A stretch of DNA of 64,000 nucleotides from positions 33,120,631 to 33,184,630 of the forward strand of contig OX439131.1 of NCBI GenBank assembly GCA_949318235.1, written 5' to 3'. Position 1 is the first letter of the stretch, and each line of letters opens with the position of its first letter. Source of the DNA: Ecdyonurus torrentis (lineage: Eukaryota; Arthropoda; Insecta; Ephemeroptera; Heptageniidae). Shown here in pieces: positions 1 through 14,194 of the stretch. Under the pieces are notes generated by a model. It saw only the letters and a program-made list of their open reading frames with translations. It made no database searches and was not told the origin of the DNA. A program made the position numbers and the translations under genes.

Positions 1-385
1 ACTTCCGACCCCAAAGCGGCTGTTCCCTATGACACCACAAATTTGGCACCAACCTCCAAGTTATGTCTATTTCTCTTTTGCTTCCAGACTCAAAACATAA
101 TAAAGTAACTCGACTTCTAATATTGTATATATAAGCAAAACATGACTTTTCTACCGCAACTCTATATATATTTATAAATTATTTACTATCATACATTTTG
201 TCATAAAAAATATTATTTATATTATATATATTTGTGTGAATCATAATTCAGTAAACGTATACTTCAATTTTTGTCAACAGTAATAATAATTAATCATATT
301 TCTTATTTATTTAAAGTTGGTAATAAATTTAAAATATTAGAAGAAAAAAAATTATAGAATCAAAATTATAGTCTACTAAGATAAA

Positions 386-387
<2 letters not shown>

Positions 388-460
<73 letters not shown>

Positions 461-488
461 TCTCTCTCATATATTCTCTCTCATATAT
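388..488. repeat. (CT)n array ending in a 14-bp tandem repeat
   Basis: CT array at 388-454, overlapping three exact copies of TCTCTCTCATATAT (447-488). Confidence 0.95.
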
Positions 489-1624
489 TCTCTCCCTTTT
501 TTCTAATTGTGCAATAAAAATAGGAACTATATATACCTGGATAAAATTATAACTAAATTGAACATAACAATTTACTTAAAATCGAAACTTTTTTAATATG
601 TAAGCAAAACACGCTTAAAAAAAGTGTTTTTCAAAGTAATTTTCTCATCACATCATTTTTTATTTGAACACGAACTTTTGTCGCGTTTTTATTAAAATAA
701 TTATAGTACACAACTATCATTTTGTATGAGTAAACATATTAAATGATGATTCAAAGAAAAATCTACATTATAAAAAATTGGCAAAAGTTTGCCCCAAGCT
801 CCATGTATTTATTATAATTTATATAAAAAATAATAATAATAAAAAAATAATAATAAAACTAAAACTTGCCGAACTACGCGAGAGTTGTGTCTTTTTACGT
901 AACGTGATTTGAATACATTATTGAAATATAAACTTGATTGTTGTTGAGCGATATAACAATGTGCTCATTAATTCAATATACAAATTTGAGAACCTTAATT
1001 GAATACTCATAATCGAAATACTATACAAAGAACAAACTTCACAAAAAATTAAACTTTTACAAGAAGTCATGATTTATCTTAGGGAAAAAAAGAAAGCAAA
1101 AAAAAAATAAAATAAAATAAAGATGTTTAAAAAAAATAGTATCAAAAAATAAAATAAAATATCGATTGAAATATTGTATTTGAACTTTACAACTTGTATT
1201 ACTATTTTTTTTTTCTTTTATGATATAATAAAACTACTTTATTGAAGTTACCAAACTTTTTTTTTATATGTAATAAGTATAAATAACTGATATAATAATT
1301 CTGTATTATTATTAACTTATATTTATATAATATATTTAAATAGGGAAAATGTTTATTTTTATATATATACAATAGAATTAGATATAATAAGTTACGAAAA
1401 TTACTTTCTGGTTTGTTTATATATATTTATGTTAAAAATCATAAAAATGTGTTTAGCTGAAAGAACAATTATTTGAGAGCAGAAAATTGTTTTTTCCCTC
1501 GTCTGTATGATTTTTATGTCTGTCTGGAAGCTCGGCACGCGAACACACTCCCATATTATTTATGCTTAAAAAAAGAAAAAAAGCTATACTCATATAAAAC
1601 TAAAACTGAACGTTTATATATATA

Positions 1625-1626
<2 letters not shown>

Positions 1627-1709
<83 letters not shown>
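1627..1709. repeat. (TA)n array
   Basis: 83 bp of TA dinucleotides. Confidence 0.95.
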
Positions 1710-1710
<1 letters not shown>

Positions 1711-1810
1711 CTAGAGAGAAAGAGAGATTTACTTATACATTTGTTATTATGTTTGTTCAATAATTAGATTAACCTTCTTGAAAGCCTCAGGTATAATCTT
1801 ACGTAATCCA

Positions 1811-1813
<3 letters not shown>

Positions 1814-1875
<62 letters not shown>
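1814..1875. repeat. (TA)n array
   Basis: 62 bp of TA dinucleotides. Confidence 0.95.
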
Positions 1876-1878
<3 letters not shown>

Positions 1879-3657
1879 CTATAATCCTTTCATGTATATG
1901 GTGTTAATTAATACATCCTATATTACATTGCATTTATTAGTATATACATCGACACGTGTAAGTATACTTTACACCCTAATTAATATTTTATTTAAATCTT
2001 TTCAGTATGAGCTTATTGAACGAATTTTCACGCGTATATGCTTGAAATATTAAATACTTTAGCTTTATGATATTTCCTCTAATTGCTATTATGGTGAATG
2101 ATGAACCTTAAACATGTATAATTTTTAAGGGCCTTTACAAAAGTATGTAAGCCCAAAGAGTATGTTTAGACTATAATTATAATTATAGAAAAATTTGAGG
2201 AAACGCATGTAGTGTAACATATTATAAATTGATGTGATGTTTCTGTAAGTTACCAATCTCTAATAAAAAATAATAATAATAATAAAACGTTAATTTCAAT
2301 CTTACTTCAATAAAATAGCCCGAAAGAAGTTTTGGCTGTACTGACATCTAACATATACCATAAACTTTAAAATGATATCTTGTTTGATAAAGCACTTAAC
2401 TTTTAAAATATATAATATAAAGATAAAGAACCTTCATATTGTCCTCTCAAATCAAATTAAGATCACAATTTTTCCCAGTTGTTAAAAAAAAAAAAAAAAA
2501 AAAAGGATGACAATATAAAAATGTTTGATATATGTCGTGTCAACGTTATATTACTCAATGGATTTGAATGTATAACAGACGTCGATGAGAAGAAAAAAAA
2601 ATGTTGTACGTGCGCCAAGAAGTACAATCTTGGACCATCATAAACTTTTGCAGGCAGACGTGGACCAGCTGAACCAAATTAAATTAACGACGCTTTAGTA
2701 CTACGTCTTTAAACACTCTATGGTCGTGAAAACAAACAATATAAAATTCATATTTATGAAAACTGAATTAAGAGAAAAAAAAATCACAACGTTTATGAGT
2801 CATGATGATATTCATATGACTAAGTACAATAATAATTGCTGATTTATTTAACAAGCATTACATACATCATCATTCTAAATACGTAAGAAGTAACTTATTA
2901 TAAATAGATTAAGGTCTTTTATAGATTAAAATTTATGCATATTATAAGTACAATAATATTGCATATTATTTATATTCACTTTTCATTTTCAATGACATTG
3001 TAAAAGTTTGAAACGACAAGTTTGCAAAGTATAATAATTGCACTTGTATGGGGTTTTGTTGTACAGTACATGCAAGATGTAATACAATCATCAAACAGGT
3101 GCATATAATTTTTTTTTTTTTTATGATTATTTGTTTTTAAAAAAAAAAAGATTATAGTTTAAAGATATTCCGCTTGGGTGTGGCGCCTGTAGTTGTTGCT
3201 TTACTTTGAATACAGCGGCTACTTCACACAACAATACTGTACACTGACTGATGCATTTGCACTTGCGCTGCTGCAACTCTCTCGTACAAAACTCTGTATT
3301 TGGTGGACGGAGAAAAATTGCCGTGTATATCGATTTTTTACTTGGGATGCAAAAAAGAAAAAAGTAAAGGGAAGAATCTTTATGAGTGTGGTGCTATCTA
3401 GTGAGAAGCTAGTGAAACTAAAAAAAATAAAAAAATAATACATGTATTTTTTTCGGTGGTGATATTATTCAATTATTTATTTGGTATTAACGATACATTA
3501 GTTATTAAAAAAGTGCTATGATTTTATTTGAGGTAAGTTATTATAAGTTTTAAATATTTCCCGCCAATTTTATCCTTTTATTTTGAGGGTTGAGAACTTT
3601 TTGTTTTTTTGTTTTTTTCTTCTCTTTAAGGAGGGGAGGGTTGCGCCGTGTAGCGGG

Positions 3658-3823
3658 TCAGTCTGCCATCAGGCGCCGGTCAGACAAGCACGCTTGTTTT
3701 TGCTGTTACACAGTTGAAATTTTAAACGTGTGCGCGAACATTTTCAAGGCTGTGATTAAAGGTGGCTTATGTGTCTAAACGGGAATTTTAGGACCAAAGT
3801 GATTAGATTTCAAAAATATGGCG
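3658..3823 (+). CDS. Possible first exon: 5' UTR plus start codon (Met-Ala)
   Basis: Inferred exon. A GC-rich patch with an Inr-like TCAGT at 3658-3662 leads to a roughly 160-nt leader. It ends with CAAAAATATGGCG directly before a perfect GTAAGT donor at 3824. The ATG is at 3818-3820, with in-frame stops upstream (TAA at 3776-3778 and TGA at 3800-3802), so it is a true potential start. The exon would end in phase 0 after Met-Ala, which matches the phase-0 acceptor at 30935. The joined protein would begin Met-Ala-Lys-Ala-Ala-Phe-Val-Trp. Only the last 6 nt would be coding, and the transcription start is a guess. The implied intron is 27 kb, long but normal for regulatory genes in arthropods. 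An ATG followed by a good donor can arise by chance in 64 kb, so this is a hypothesis that needs a transcript. Confidence 0.33.
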
Positions 3824-4416
3824 GTAAGTTTAAATTTACCATATAACTTTACCATTTTTAAAAGCCATGAACACATAATAAAAAAGAAAAATATACCGTC
3901 AATATAATTACAATATAAAATTATATTGCTTTATTTTTTTAAAAAAAAGTAGAAAAATCAATTAACAAACAATTAAGTTAAATTTTTATTAATTATACAT
4001 TAAATATAATTATTAATTACAAAAGTAATAATTAAAATGCTGCACTTGGTTAAATATTTACCATTTCAATTATTTTTCATTTAATTACATGAAAATAAAC
4101 ATATAATTTTGATTGCGTGTGTTTAAATATCCTTATTATTATTATTTTATTAAATTACAAAATATATATATAGGAACTTCTGACAGTTAAATATATTATT
4201 ATGCGGGATACCTGAACACACAACAAAATTAGAAATATATTAACTTTGAATTGAAATATAAGACATAATGTAATAAATCGCGTTTGTAAATTGTTTACTT
4301 GTCATATTAACGTGGGTTGGTGCTAAATCAAAACATTGGGTTAAGAAAAAGTGCAGTGGCAAAAAAAAAAAAATTCATAGAAAGGAAGGTCTGACCTGAC
4401 CACGCAAACACGCGTG

Positions 4417-4419
<3 letters not shown>

Positions 4420-4447
<28 letters not shown>

Positions 4448-4519
4448 TGCGCGGATGAACATCGGCTAGCCTAGCCAGACAGACTGGCGTAGATTTTTTT
4501 TTTTTTTTTTTTTTTTTTT
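4420..4519. repeat. A28 / T26 fold-back
   Basis: A tract (4420-4447) and T tract (4494-4519) flank a GC-containing 46-bp centre that includes the palindrome GGCTAG-C-CTAGCC (4464-4476). Confidence 0.85.
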
Positions 4520-6680
4520 GTAACACGGGCGTGAGATATGGGGCCGTCCTAACCTACCTTAACTTTTTCCCTTCCCTTTTTCTTGTTTGTCTTCTCCGCA
4601 TGCATTAGCATTGTTTCTCGTATTATATTGTATATATAAACGTCTAGAGTTTTGTTATAGTGTTTTTGTTTTATTTTGATTATCTCTCGTGAGAAGTTTC
4701 ATTACCGCCTCTTTCTCTTTTGTCGTGTTTTTCACTTACATTTAACTTTTCTAATTAGTATACTTTTAATTTGAATTAATTTTATAACAGATGCTTTATT
4801 TATATATATATAAGAATAATAAAAACAATATCAAATTTTTAAAATGAACATTATTTAAAAATAAAAAAATATATAGAATAAATAAATAACAAGGTATATC
4901 AAATGATTTTAATGTTGAAAAAAATTATTTACTTTACTAACAGAGAGTATATAATATCAAAAATAAAAAAAACAAAATATTTTAATATTATACTGTGTGT
5001 ATATATAGTAAAAAATATATAAATGTATACGGAAAATTTAAATTTACAGGTATATGAATGTAAATTAGCCCTCGACTTGATAAACTAAAATATATATAAT
5101 AAATTAATACATATTTAAATTAAACGTTAATTTTCTATATAAATACGCATATTTGAATCGTTGATATCAAGTTTCAAATCAATTTCCAATGCGGAAATTT
5201 AGCTATATATAGACGAAAGGGTGGGGAGAGGTAAGAGAAACGATAGCGTTAATTTAAACTAAATTCTGTGCAACTGATAGTTGAAATCTATGTTTTTTGA
5301 TGGATGAATTTCAATGATTTCATAATTATTTATCTATTTGTTTCTTTCAAAATCCTTCTCATGCTAAATTTTGTATAATTTTTATTCAAATATTTTTTAT
5401 GTGTAATTAAAATTTAAATATATAAAATAAAATTTCTAGGTAGAAAATGTGTATAAAACATTAATATAAATTTATATAACACGCTTGTAAAAATGCTAAT
5501 GCAAGACAGTTGGTGTATATAGAAGAAAAAGATCTTGTTGTAATGGTGCGACCCCGCTAATGGGCCGCACATTGTTCCGGTATAGATAAAAATAAACCTT
5601 AAGTTTTATAAGAAGACTAAACACTATATATAGTTCACTCCGTTCCTGTAGTTTTGCCAGTTGTTCTCTATACGTCTCTGAATATTTAAAAACAAAACAA
5701 AGAAAATAATTGTTTGTATATTTATTTTCAAAAAAACATTTGTCTTTCAATAACATCATTAATATTTTGAAATAAAAATAGGGTGACAAAAGGTATGATC
5801 TTTTTTTATATTTTTAATACACATATTTCTGTTTGGTAAATATAAATAATAAAAATAACGTATAATGGTTGATTTTTTTTTAAACTATGTTATATATTAT
5901 AGAAAAGTATAAGCATCATTTACATTTATTGTATACAAATATTTATAAGGTAAATATAATACAATTATTTGAGTTAATGTTGACATTCTTAAATATTTTG
6001 TGTTCAAATAATTCATTTATGATAATTGATAATTGATCATGTTTTTACATAAGGTTATACTTCATAATTTTTTAGATGCATCATATAATTAGTAAAGCAT
6101 AAACATTCCGATACCAACACATTTATTTATTTACATTTTTTTCACTCTTGAGACACTAAAATTTGTTCTCTATATACACAATGTATACATTATTAATTTG
6201 GATCAGGTGTTAATAAACTACTTTATCACCTAATCTAAGTGAGTCACATCTTTATTGTATTATATATTTTACCTGCATTAGGTATTACTTTAGTATTATA
6301 ATACCTGTTCTAGGCTAGGCTAATGTTTATCAATTGCAGTTTATATACCTCCCTTAAGTGGTAATTTTTTCCCGTGTACAAGTAAAAAAAAAAAAAAAAA
6401 CTAACGAACTATACTGTATACAATGCACAAAATACAACCATGGCTGCTTTAAATTATTTACATGCATTCGTTGAGTTTGATATTGAATTTTTTTTTCTCT
6501 CTCCATCAATACAATATTTGAGGATTTATTATGACTGAATGTGCAGTTACACATATATAATTTGATTGAATATTTTATTAGATAAAAAACACGGGGGGGC
6601 AAATATATATATTATATGGTTTTGGTGGTGTGAGTCGCAATTTTTATGTGCGCGGTGGTACAGACAGGATTGTTGTCTCT

Positions 6681-6723
6681 GGGGTAAGCAGGGGGTTGGG
6701 GGAGTAGCGGGGCGGGGCGGGGG
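6681..6723 (+). other. G-quadruplex motif
   Basis: Six runs of 4-5 G (6681-6684, 6691-6695, 6698-6702, 6709-6712, 6714-6717, 6719-6723) are separated by 1-6 nt loops. The last three include GGGGCGGGGCGGGGG, which also fits Sp1/KLF GC boxes. A (GA)n array (6776-6802) and GGCGGCGGC follow. Confidence 0.75.
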
Positions 6724-8709
6724 TTACATGTAGAACACTCATTGATTTTTTTCCTCGGCGGCGGCACAAGCCGCGGAGAGAGAGAGAGAGAGAGAGAGAG
6801 AGCAGCCATTCCTCTCTCTTCCTCTTTTCTATACAGTGCATCACAAGCCGCATAAATTTTTCTATATACCCTAAGCTTTGAAAGAAAAAAAATGCTCCTT
6901 TTAAATCTTTCTATATAATATACAAAAATAAAAAAATTACAATAAATACATCTCTCTATATATAATATTTATACTTCAATAGGTAATTAATTGTCTGTAT
7001 ATAATATTTAATTGATATTTATTTTATCATTAAAATATACACAAACGCTATATAATTTAAATAAAATTATTAACGTGAAAACAATAATCAAATTATTTAA
7101 TTTTTTTTTCTTTATTCATAATAATATTGATGTTTAGTAAAAAAAAATTATATAATATCATTTTATATAATAAAATGCTCGTTGAACTTGGAAGTTTTTT
7201 TTTTTTCTTCTTCTTCTTCCTATATAAATACATAATGAAGCTTCACCAGTCTTCATATTAATTTTCCTTTTTCTTGTCTTTAGTATTCAGTAGAGCATAA
7301 TAAAGAACAAATTTTATATACGAACTTCACACTATATTGAGTATAGTTTGCATTTGTAATCAAAATTAGAAAAATTATTTTGAATTTATTATTATTAATC
7401 ATTATTCATTTAAAATTGACAGAAAAACTTAAGGATGCAATTATAAGCAAATTTTTTCTACCCTTTTTTTTTATAACAACAATTATTTTCAAATTTTGCA
7501 CGCATTACCACTTTTTACTAAAAAAAATATGTAAGTTAGAGAAATATATAATACAAAAATAATGAATAAAATTTTGATCATAATACACAAAAAATAATAA
7601 TAATAATAAAATAAATAAATAAAAAAATACAACTTTTTATAAAGGTCAAAAAAGTAATCGAATTATAGATTTTTAAGATAGCCACCAGAATGAAAATACT
7701 TTATTTTTATAAGTGCTTTATCGTATCATAATATATTATACAATGTTAAAATACTTTATATTTTAAAGAAAAGAAAAAAAAAAAAAAAAAAAAAAAAAAA
7801 AGGAGGACTCGCAATAAGGCTTAAGTGAAGTTTGCGCAAGATGATTTCTCGATGCAAATGGATTATCTTTTACGATGATCTGCAATGATTATTTGTCGTG
7901 TCAGGCAGACCGCGACGTTGCTGAACTATCAGTTCACATATAAATTCAAGAGCAGACAGGCAGGCAAGCAGGCAGGCTGGCAGCTAGCTAGGCGAGAGAG
8001 AGAGAGAGAGAGAGTGATCGATGTTCTCCACACCAACTACAAACCCAGGACCCCACAAAAACGTGTGCTGCAAATCATTTTGGTTTGTGAGTATGTGCGT
8101 GCTATGTTATTATCACCCTGCATAATGAATTATGCCTGTTATATTATTTGTAGTATGAAATATTATGTGTAGCGTAATGTTTTTTGGTGAAGTATATACA
8201 ATGAATTCCATCATATACTAATTATTTACAAATATATACAGTACATGCGAAAAACCAAACCAAAACAAAAAACACAATATTTTTTATTTAAAAACTTGAT
8301 AGAAATCTCAAGTAACTGCCAACAAAAATATTTCCTTATTTTATATTTTAGCCCTATATTATTATTATATTTCAATGCACCGTATCGTATATTAACATAA
8401 AATTAGAACTTGTTATGAAGATAGTCAAGTAGATTTTAAAAACAAGAAAACATTTAAATTAAATGGTGCAGTGTTATAAAACACACACACACAAAAAAAA
8501 TAAAAAATAAAAACGTTAAAAAAAGCCTGGTTTTTCTATTCTTGCAAAATTTAAAATTACTTTAAGTAAAATGTTTCAAAAATGAAGTACAATGGTGAGA
8601 AATGTCTTTTGCTTTTGACATATATAAAAAAACGAAGCATTTTATGTTAGGAGTCGTGTCTTCATTAATGTCTTGAATGGAACGCATAAACAAATTATTC
8701 ATGTTCTCT

Positions 8710-8745
<36 letters not shown>

Positions 8746-8799
8746 CTAACTAAGAGGTGCAACTTGGCAACAAAATGCATCTGGTGCACTGGGAAGTAA

Positions 8800-9005
8800 A
8801 TTAAAGTGGGTCGTGGTCCTCAAATATTAATAGTCCTGACTCAAAGTCAAATGTGTGTATTATGTTGTGCTCACGGTGGCACTAGCGCGTGCAGTCTAGC
8901 AAGGGGAGAGGAGAAAGAGAGGGGGAGGGGGCTGATGAACCTCAACAAGCGCAAATTGACCCGGGAACCAAATGACGTCACCTTCACAGGCCAAATATTA
9001 GGATG
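8800..9005. promoter_or_regulatory. GC-rich block with a CRE
   Basis: Contains TGACGTCA at 8973-8980 in a stretch with GCGCGT, GGGAGGGGG and CCCGGG. The 66-codon open frame across it resembles nothing recognised. Confidence 0.25.
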
Positions 9006-9639
9006 ACACATTGAAAAATATTAAGACATGAAAAGGACTGACGTAAGCTTATTTCTATTATAATTATATTAAAATTTATACACTATATAATATATTAACA
9101 TTTCAGATATGCAAAATGTAAATAAAAATGGACTTTTAAATTTTGTTATTAAAAAAATTTGATCAGCTTATTTTTAAAAAAAAAAAATTTAAATGTCATT
9201 GTCGATTACTATAATATGCTTTGTCATTATAAAATATATCTTTTTATAACATGCAAAATTGCGATGCGGAGTTTAGGGCTATATCATAAAGACCGATTAA
9301 AAAATTTGCATTCCTTTATTGCATTGTGAATTTTCGTTAGGGATTTTTTTCTCAATATCTTTCCAATTTTGAATTGAAAACTTTAAATAATGAATATTTT
9401 CTAATAATAATACAGTTGTCTCCTCCAAGCAAGAATCACTTTATTTTACATGGAGTTAGAATACAAAGGGAGAGAGAGAGAGGGAGAGAGAGAGAGAGTA
9501 TGTCCAAACGTTTATTTTTGTCCCTTGCCAATTTTATATGAATCAGCTGTGAAAGGTTTGAAATGTCATCGATACATGAACGCAATTTATATATTGTGTA
9601 GCAATGTGTTGACGAGAGCAATGAATGTCCGCCAGTTTG

Positions 9640-9850
9640 AAATATGATCGAGGGGTGTGGGTGAGAATGGGAAAACAGTATAGCACCAGTAGCAAGCTGC
9701 GGGCTGCAGCCTGCCAGGATGAGCACCAAGTGAACGAGTGAACGAGCAAAGCGAGCGAGAGAGCATACAGCATCAGCAACCCGAGGCGCCCGCCTGACGG
9801 TCGTAAACCCCCCCAAGACTCCCCCCTAAAACCCCTCGTTCTCCAGCACC
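9640..9850. promoter_or_regulatory. GC-rich island
   Basis: CG-containing block with GAACGAGTGAACGAGC direct repeats and C-rich runs. It could be a promoter or enhancer. No splice donor or start was identified with confidence. Confidence 0.25.
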
Positions 9851-10854
9851 AGCTTTGTTCGTTAACTTAACTTGGTATATATGGTTTTTAAATTATAAAA
9901 TTTTATTTATAGAAAATATTCTACATAACCATTTTCAATTAAATTTCAATTTTATTTTGAAAAAACAGAGACAGAGAAAATTTTCCTTCCTTTTTTTTGA
10001 AAACGAATAAAAACATTTCTTATTCAAAGCTTTAATTGAGCGCAAATAATTAAACAATTATATAATTTTAATTGTTTGACAACAAATATTATACCATTTA
10101 AAGTTCTATATTATTATATTTAAAATAATGTTATAGGGAGTATAAGTATCAATTGATATTATCCTTAAACTTGAAACTCCTACAATATGAAGTATAAAAC
10201 ATTATGTGCACCAACAAAGTAACAAGTGGCATTAATTAATAGAGGTAAATTTACGTTGGAAAATTAGTCACTGAGAGTTGCAAACTTTACTTTCCAACTT
10301 CACAACTCTCTGTTCACAATTTAAATTAATTGAGCGTCGTTTGCGTTACAGCTTCTTCTTCTTCTTTTTTTTTTTTTAGCAAATAACATATCAAGAGTAG
10401 AAACTATATATAATTAGGAGTAATATAATATTCCATAAAAAAAAAATCATACGTTATTGTTCAAAAGTTTTTGATTCAAATATAAATTGCATTATAGCCG
10501 TATTGAATTTTTTATTATTATCATTTTATGTATTATATATATTTTTTATATACGTTTAAAAGAAATTCCACTTTTCTGAACTAAAAATTACATCCACGCT
10601 ATATATAATGTATATAATATTTATTTCTCTTTTCTGTGCAAATATATAAACATCGTTGAAATAAGAGTGTGATCTTTGACATGTAAATCTAACTCTATTT
10701 CAAGTATTTTACAAGTTTAAGTAGAGAGAGAGAGAGAGAGAGAGGGAGAGAAGGAATTCTCTACTTGTGCAATTATTTACTGTACCAAGTCTTCTTAAGT
10801 ACGTGACATGGTGACATACGTCTTGAAGCAACAGAGAGTTTTGCTGCCTGCAAC

Positions 10855-10985
10855 TTTGGTGTCACGTCCACGGGGACGTCACCTGGCATCGAACTATATA
10901 CTTACTTATACTCTCGTCTATAATCTGACATGCGCGCGAGAGAGAGAAGGAGAGCGTTAGCAATGTCTCTCTTTCTCTCTCTGTG
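10855..10985. promoter_or_regulatory. Hairpin and GC-richer block
   Basis: GGTG(TC)ACGTCC, an ACGG loop and GGACGTCACC (10858-10883) form a 10-bp stem with a 2-nt bulge. A CGCGCG and GA-rich stretch follows. May be regulatory. Confidence 0.25.
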
Positions 10986-11499
10986 TATGTCTATCCCACA
11001 CCAACTTTCATATAAAAAAGTAAACTTATGCCAACTATTTCTATCAACTTAACAGAAAATAGCAGTTTATTTCTAACTTCATTAACTTAAATTCATTTTA
11101 TATTAAAGTGTATTTCTCACTATACGTCTGTTTTAAATAAAAATTGTTTTTAGTGACTTTTTTTTTATATTTTTATGTTAATTATTTTTAATTGAGATTT
11201 ATCTTTAGTTAGTCTTCTAAAAAAGTAATAAAAAATATATAATACATGCATAAGACAAGGAAAAATAAATAAATTTAAATTTCTTTGAAAATATCGTTCA
11301 AACCTTATTTAATTGAAATTGCGAAGCACTTAGTGTTCAGCCTGCAAGTGCGTGTGATGCAACCGTTGATACCAGCGTGAGCAACTGGTTGCATAACTAC
11401 GTATTTTGCAGGGTGAGAATACTTGCGCCGCCATGATAGAAAAAAGGGATGCTTAAAAAAAAAAAAAAAACTCTGTTTTGTCTGCACGTGCATCTTCGT

Positions 11500-11600
11500 G
11501 ATCATGTATTTGATGGTGGAGGGTCGAACCCAGGTCCCGTTTGGCGCCGTGGCGTGCTGCTCACAGCACAGCCAACCCGCTTGTAAGCAAAGGCAGACGC
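11500..11600 (-). repeat. tRNA-like (SINE-like) fragment
   Basis: On the minus strand, TGGGTTCGACCC (about 11523-11534) matches a pol III B box. A GGCTGTGCTGTGAG stretch upstream of it resembles an A-box region. There is no foldable full tRNA, so a SINE remnant is likelier than a tRNA gene. Confidence 0.35.
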
Positions 11601-12402
11601 CCAGGGGGGAGGGAGACGGGCAAGAGCAGGCGAAATATCGAAAAATAACACGCGAGAAGCTCTTCGCTTATACCGCCCCCGGCCATGCGGCTAGTCAAGA
11701 GCTCACCAAACTTCAGGATTGCGTCACTCCTACCTCTCCTTGCCCACACCGGAGCAATCACTTCTTTCAAGTACCTCCACCACAGAGAATACAGAGAATT
11801 TACACACAAAAATCATCCCTATCCTGTCACTCCTCATCATTATGAATTTATAATTAGCTACATGTATATATATATTGACTGAGTACTCATTTTTCATGCA
11901 CACTAATTTATCAAAAAGAAAACATTATATGAAAATGCTCGTTTACAAAATCATGAAAATTAATGTTTTCTCTGTAAGTTATACCATACGTATACATGAG
12001 AGAAAAGCAAAACTAGCGCTCATGTTATTTATTTACATAACGCATGAGTAAAATACATAATTTATCAATCAAAAAGAGAATTTTTCAGAACATCAAAGCT
12101 TATGGGAACGGAATTCATACACATAATTTATTAATAATTAAATATAATATATTTTTTTCTTTTTTTAATTATTATTAATTAATAATTAGTTATTATCTGT
12201 ATAATGCACGTTGGTAAAACAATAGAATAATAAATTATACGTTAAGTACATGTATGATTATTATACTCTACTCTTATAAACTTATATATTTTACGTATAT
12301 AATATTTATGTAATTATTTTTCTATGTTCATTTTCTTTAACACATAATTATAGTTAAAATTATTTCAATTCATCAGTCATATCTTTGATTAAATCATATA
12401 TC

Positions 12403-12446
<44 letters not shown>

Positions 12447-12945
12447 GAAAAAAATCTTACTCTTTCTTATAAGTTTAAACTCCAACTGGCTAAAGCTCAA
12501 AAAAAAAATTTAAATAAAAATTATACGAGTTAAAATTTATAGTATTAAGAGAATGACATTTTCTATTTTCAACTGGGTGATTCGTTCGTTCCACTATCAA
12601 AATAAAAAAGAGAAACGTTAGTGTCGTTTTGTTTTATATATATAATATTGTAACATTTTTTTTTTAATGTCATGCTTCAAGAGTGTATGTTTATTATTTA
12701 CAAAGTATATGCATAATAATATATAGTACATACGATAAGCTTTCTTATTTTTTATTTCATAATTAAAAAAGAAAATATGAAAAAAATATATATATGTATT
12801 AAAATTTATTCATCTTAAAATAAATTGTCATTTTTAATAATTTTTTTAGTAAATATAATGATATGAAAAATATGTTATTATTTTGCAATTTTTTTTTAAA
12901 TAATGCGTATAGAAGAACAAGCTTATACAAATGCTTAATTAGTGA

Positions 12946-12947
<2 letters not shown>

Positions 12948-13028
<81 letters not shown>
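12948..13028. repeat. (TA)n array
   Basis: About 81 bp of TA dinucleotides, close to a second array at 13090. Confidence 0.95.
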
Positions 13029-13029
<1 letters not shown>

Positions 13030-13080
13030 TGTTTCTTAAAATATTAGAAGGCCAGTGAATGTAAATAATTAACATTATAT

Positions 13081-13089
<9 letters not shown>

Positions 13090-13174
<85 letters not shown>
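13090..13174. repeat. (TA)n array
   Basis: About 85 bp of TA dinucleotides. Confidence 0.95.
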
Positions 13175-13178
<4 letters not shown>

Positions 13179-13941
13179 CAATTGTAATTAAATTAGGTTT
13201 CATACACAAAAGAGAAAAATTACACAATTTATTCTGTCTAACAAATCTTGGCAAGCTAGGAAAAAATGTGTACTACCTAGCAATGACGGTTGAAAAAAAA
13301 AATGAGCGAAGAGATGTTTTTCATGCACGCAATCTTTTAAGATAAAATGGAGAGAATAATATAGAACTATAATATAATAAAAAACACTTATGCACAGAAC
13401 GATCGTATATTATATTATTTATTACCCTAATTAAAAAATAGCTTGAGAAATTGCTTCTGAAAATTATACAGATCAAATGGTCCACACCTTACAACATGAA
13501 AGTATATGTTCGCCAAAAAATAAAAAATAAAAAATAAAAATTACATCTTATACATAAGTTAATATATATTACATTTGTCTTTTTCATTATTTTATATAAA
13601 ATTATGATCTGCTATTAAGACATAAAGAACGGTGTATTAATTTCTTAAATGTAAATCATTTTTATTATTTGAATAATTTGTATGATGTGATGTGATCCTA
13701 CTAATTTGCAAAGTTTATAAGTTATACATTATTGAATGAAATAAGTATATACATACTGTAAATACATATTTTGTGAAATGATATTATATACTGTAGTGTT
13801 CAATTTTCTAACGTTCTATTTTGCGATTTCACTGTGCTATCTGTGTCGAACCTCCCTTGGATTTTGGAAAACACTCAGCATGTTGCGTACTTTTTTATTC
13901 TATCCCCTTCCCTATATATACAAACAGCAAAAGAAAAAAAG

Positions 13942-13943
<2 letters not shown>

Positions 13944-13988
<45 letters not shown>
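13944..13988. repeat. (GA)n array
   Basis: 45 bp of GA dinucleotides. Confidence 0.95.
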
Positions 13989-13990
<2 letters not shown>

Positions 13991-14194
13991 CAAAGCAAAA
14001 GAACAAGAAACATCCATAGAAAAGAAACATGTTATATACCCCCTAGCGATAATAGCGTCCTGTTGAGATGTCCTTAAATTTGTAATTATTAATTTTTATT
14101 TCACAGTTAATAAAATTGAATTTAATAAAAAATTAGATAAAGAATATAATATATTATTTATATATATTTAAAAATATAATAATATAACAAAGTT

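Larger units (their letters stand above)
1..3657. other. Non-coding upstream sequence, SSR-rich
   Basis: AT-rich sequence with no supportable gene. It holds a (CT)n array and a 14-bp tandem repeat at 388-488, two long (TA)n arrays (1627-1709, 1814-1875) and short A/T homopolymers. The open frames here are short or are read through simple repeats. Confidence 0.7.

Noticed and set aside
5496..5789. 97-codon minus-strand open frame
   Set aside because: No recognisable domain, AT-driven composition, no splice or promoter context; best explained by chance.
9436..9816. 126-codon minus-strand open frame
   Set aside because: It starts in a GC island and runs into a GA array; no recognisable protein and no splice support.
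11423..11845. 140-codon open frame
   Set aside because: It crosses an A tract and a SINE-like fragment in a GC island and is open in several frames at once, which points to composition rather than coding.
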